Below, piece after piece: positions 4,519 to 5,616 of a stretch of 5,616 bases of DNA. This DNA is from an uncultured Clostridia bacterium. Its GTDB lineage: Bacteria; Bacillota; Clostridia; Oscillospirales; Ruminococcaceae. The stretch's first letter is position 1, and each line of letters starts with the position of its first letter. Made by a program: the position numbers and the translations under genes. The notes beneath the pieces are model-generated. The model saw nothing but the letters and a program-made list of their open reading frames with translations, was not told where the DNA came from and searched no databases. Location: positions 1 through 5,616 of the forward strand of contig CANQZS010000123.1 in assembly GCA_947628385.1 (NCBI GenBank), written 5' to 3'.

Positions 4519-5616
4519 ATGAAATTCAGAAAAAATATTTTTGCAGTTTTTGCTGCCGCAGCTATGATGTGCAGCACATTTTCCGGCGTATGCTATGCCG
4601 CCGACAAAACGGAAGCTTCCGTAACAGACGAGAAAAATTTATCCGGAAAGCAAATTGAAATTACAAACCTTTCCGATAAATTGACAGGATATAGTCTCTA
4701 TAATCCTATAATTACCGATGACGGAACAATTTACGCGATCGGAAAGAAAAATTCAAAAAATTATATTTTAGCCATTGATAATGACGGCAATATCACGGCA
4801 AAAACAGCTATAGATGATTACGCAAACGCTGTGCTCAAGCAGTCGGGAGACAATATCCTATTTATCCGGAATAGATATGAAGATCCCGGCATAAATATCG
4901 ACTACTCAAATTCCACAAACGGCTGGGTAAGTCTGACCACGGAACAAGGAATAGCTTTTCAAATGGCGGTCAAAGATCTGTACCTGACGGTCTATGACAA
5001 GGATCTGAACAAAATATCCGAAAACGACATTACAAAATCAACAAAAAAGAGATCCGCTCAATTTGCTACCGCAAATTCCTCAATGCTTGTATATACAAAA
5101 AACGGAAAGCTATACACATCGGATCATGACGGAAAAAATAAAAAAGTAATTCTTGACCTTGCAGATACCGAATATTCAGGTTGTAATATTGCCGCATTAG
5201 CCGTCAATGAAAATTATGCGGGGCTGCTTGTCTCAAATTATTCCGACAACTTCTACGCAGCAGCAGTTGATCTTAAAACCGGAGAAATAACATCAAAAAA
5301 GCTGAAAGAGCAGGTAAATCCGGACGTACAAAACGGCATAATAACATGGACGTATCGTCAATATTATGATTATACCAAATATGATCCTTCAAAAATAACA
5401 AATACTTATTTTAAGGACGGAAAATTTGTTACCGATCAGATCTATAACAAAGGTAAATACACATCATTTACCTACACGGACAGCAGCGGAAAAACTTTTT
5501 CTCAGGCACTTGACCAGAGCAGCAAGATCTACACTATATATATGACCGAAAACGGCAAAACAGTAAAGATAACAGACATTGACACTGACAAATTATGCCC
5601 CGCAGGTGCCGTACAT
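4519..5616 (+). CDS. Secreted beta-propeller-like protein, function unknown (3' end outside the window)
   Basis: The frame is open for 366 codons from the ATG at 4519 to the window edge. AAAGGA (4504-4509) precedes it by 9 bases. The N-terminus is a classical Sec signal peptide: MKFRK, a hydrophobic core (FAVFAAAAMMCSTFSGV), then CYA|ADK, with likely cleavage after residue 27. The Cys in MMCST does not fit a lipobox, so a lipoprotein is unlikely. The mature part is rich in Asn, Asp, Lys and Tyr and shows repeated beta-strand/turn units such as ITDDGTIYAIGKKN, ILAIDNDGNITAKTAI, LTVYDKDLNKIS, YTKNGKLYTSDHDGKNKKVI and AVDLKTGEITSKKL. These resemble the blades of TolB/PQQ-type propellers. No enzyme motif is recognised. 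It follows the sigma/membrane-protein pair in the same direction with no terminator between, so it may be co-expressed or be a target or partner of that system. The product beyond residue 366 is unknown. Confidence 0.85.
   Translation, partial: MKFRKNIFAVFAAAAMMCSTFSGVCYAADKTEASVTDEKNLSGKQIEITNLSDKLTGYSLYNPIITDDGTIYAIGKKNSKNYILAIDNDGNITAKTAIDDYANAVLKQSGDNILFIRNRYEDPGINIDYSNSTNGWVSLTTEQGIAFQMAVKDLYLTVYDKDLNKISENDITKSTKKRSAQFATANSSMLVYTKNGKLYTSDHDGKNKKVILDLADTEYSGCNIAALAVNENYAGLLVSNYSDNFYAAAVDLKTGEITSKKLKEQVNPDVQNGIITWTYRQYYDYTKYDPSKITNTYFKDGKFVTDQIYNKGKYTSFTYTDSSGKTFSQALDQSSKIYTIYMTENGKTVKITDIDTDKLCPAGAVH

Noticed and set aside
4564..4575. Possible lipobox around the Cys of MMCST in the secreted protein
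   Set aside because: The residues before Cys (A-M-M) do not fit the L-[AST]-[GA]-C pattern, and a good signal peptidase I site (CYA|AD) follows.

Overview
The window looks like a chromosomal piece from a low-to-moderate GC Gram-positive bacterium of the Ruminococcus/Oscillospiraceae type. The grounds are strong AGGAGG-type ribosome binding sites, sigma-A promoters with good consensus, an ECF sigma gene overlapping a one-pass membrane gene by ATGA, and secreted proteins with short alanine-rich signal peptides. The genus is inferred from style and protein resemblance, not from a search.

Layout. At the left edge is the last 98 codons of uvrA (nucleotide excision repair), on the + strand. It converges on a hisA-type gene on the - strand (329-1099), with a perfect 10-bp hairpin between them. 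The HisA protein is of the eukaryotic (yeast HIS6/plant) subtype rather than the usual bacterial one, and no other histidine gene is visible. From 1100 to 1244 there is a compact divergent control region with two well-formed sigma-A promoters back to back and a 9-bp inverted repeat around the hisA -10 box. The + strand promoter drives a 228-residue cytoplasmic beta-propeller-like protein of unknown function (1245-1931), which ends in a clear rho-independent terminator.

The right half is a probable signalling unit. An ECF-type sigma factor (2056-2616) is translationally coupled to a 578-residue membrane protein (2613-4349). That protein has a short cytoplasmic N-terminus, one membrane segment, two apparently duplicated outer modules, a Pro/Glu/Ala-rich linker and a C-terminal small domain. 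It is the likely anti-sigma factor/sensor, although it lacks a zinc-binding anti-sigma motif. An ECF-like promoter (TGTAAG, 16 bp, CGTC) sits just ahead of the sigma gene and suggests autoregulation. After a 169-bp gap holding a possible 12-codon ORF, a secreted beta-propeller-like protein begins at 4519 and runs off the right edge (366 codons visible). No terminator is seen between the membrane protein and the secreted protein, so they may share a transcript.

The most interesting points are the sigma/membrane sensor/secreted protein unit, the eukaryotic-type HisA, and the divergent promoter with a possible operator.
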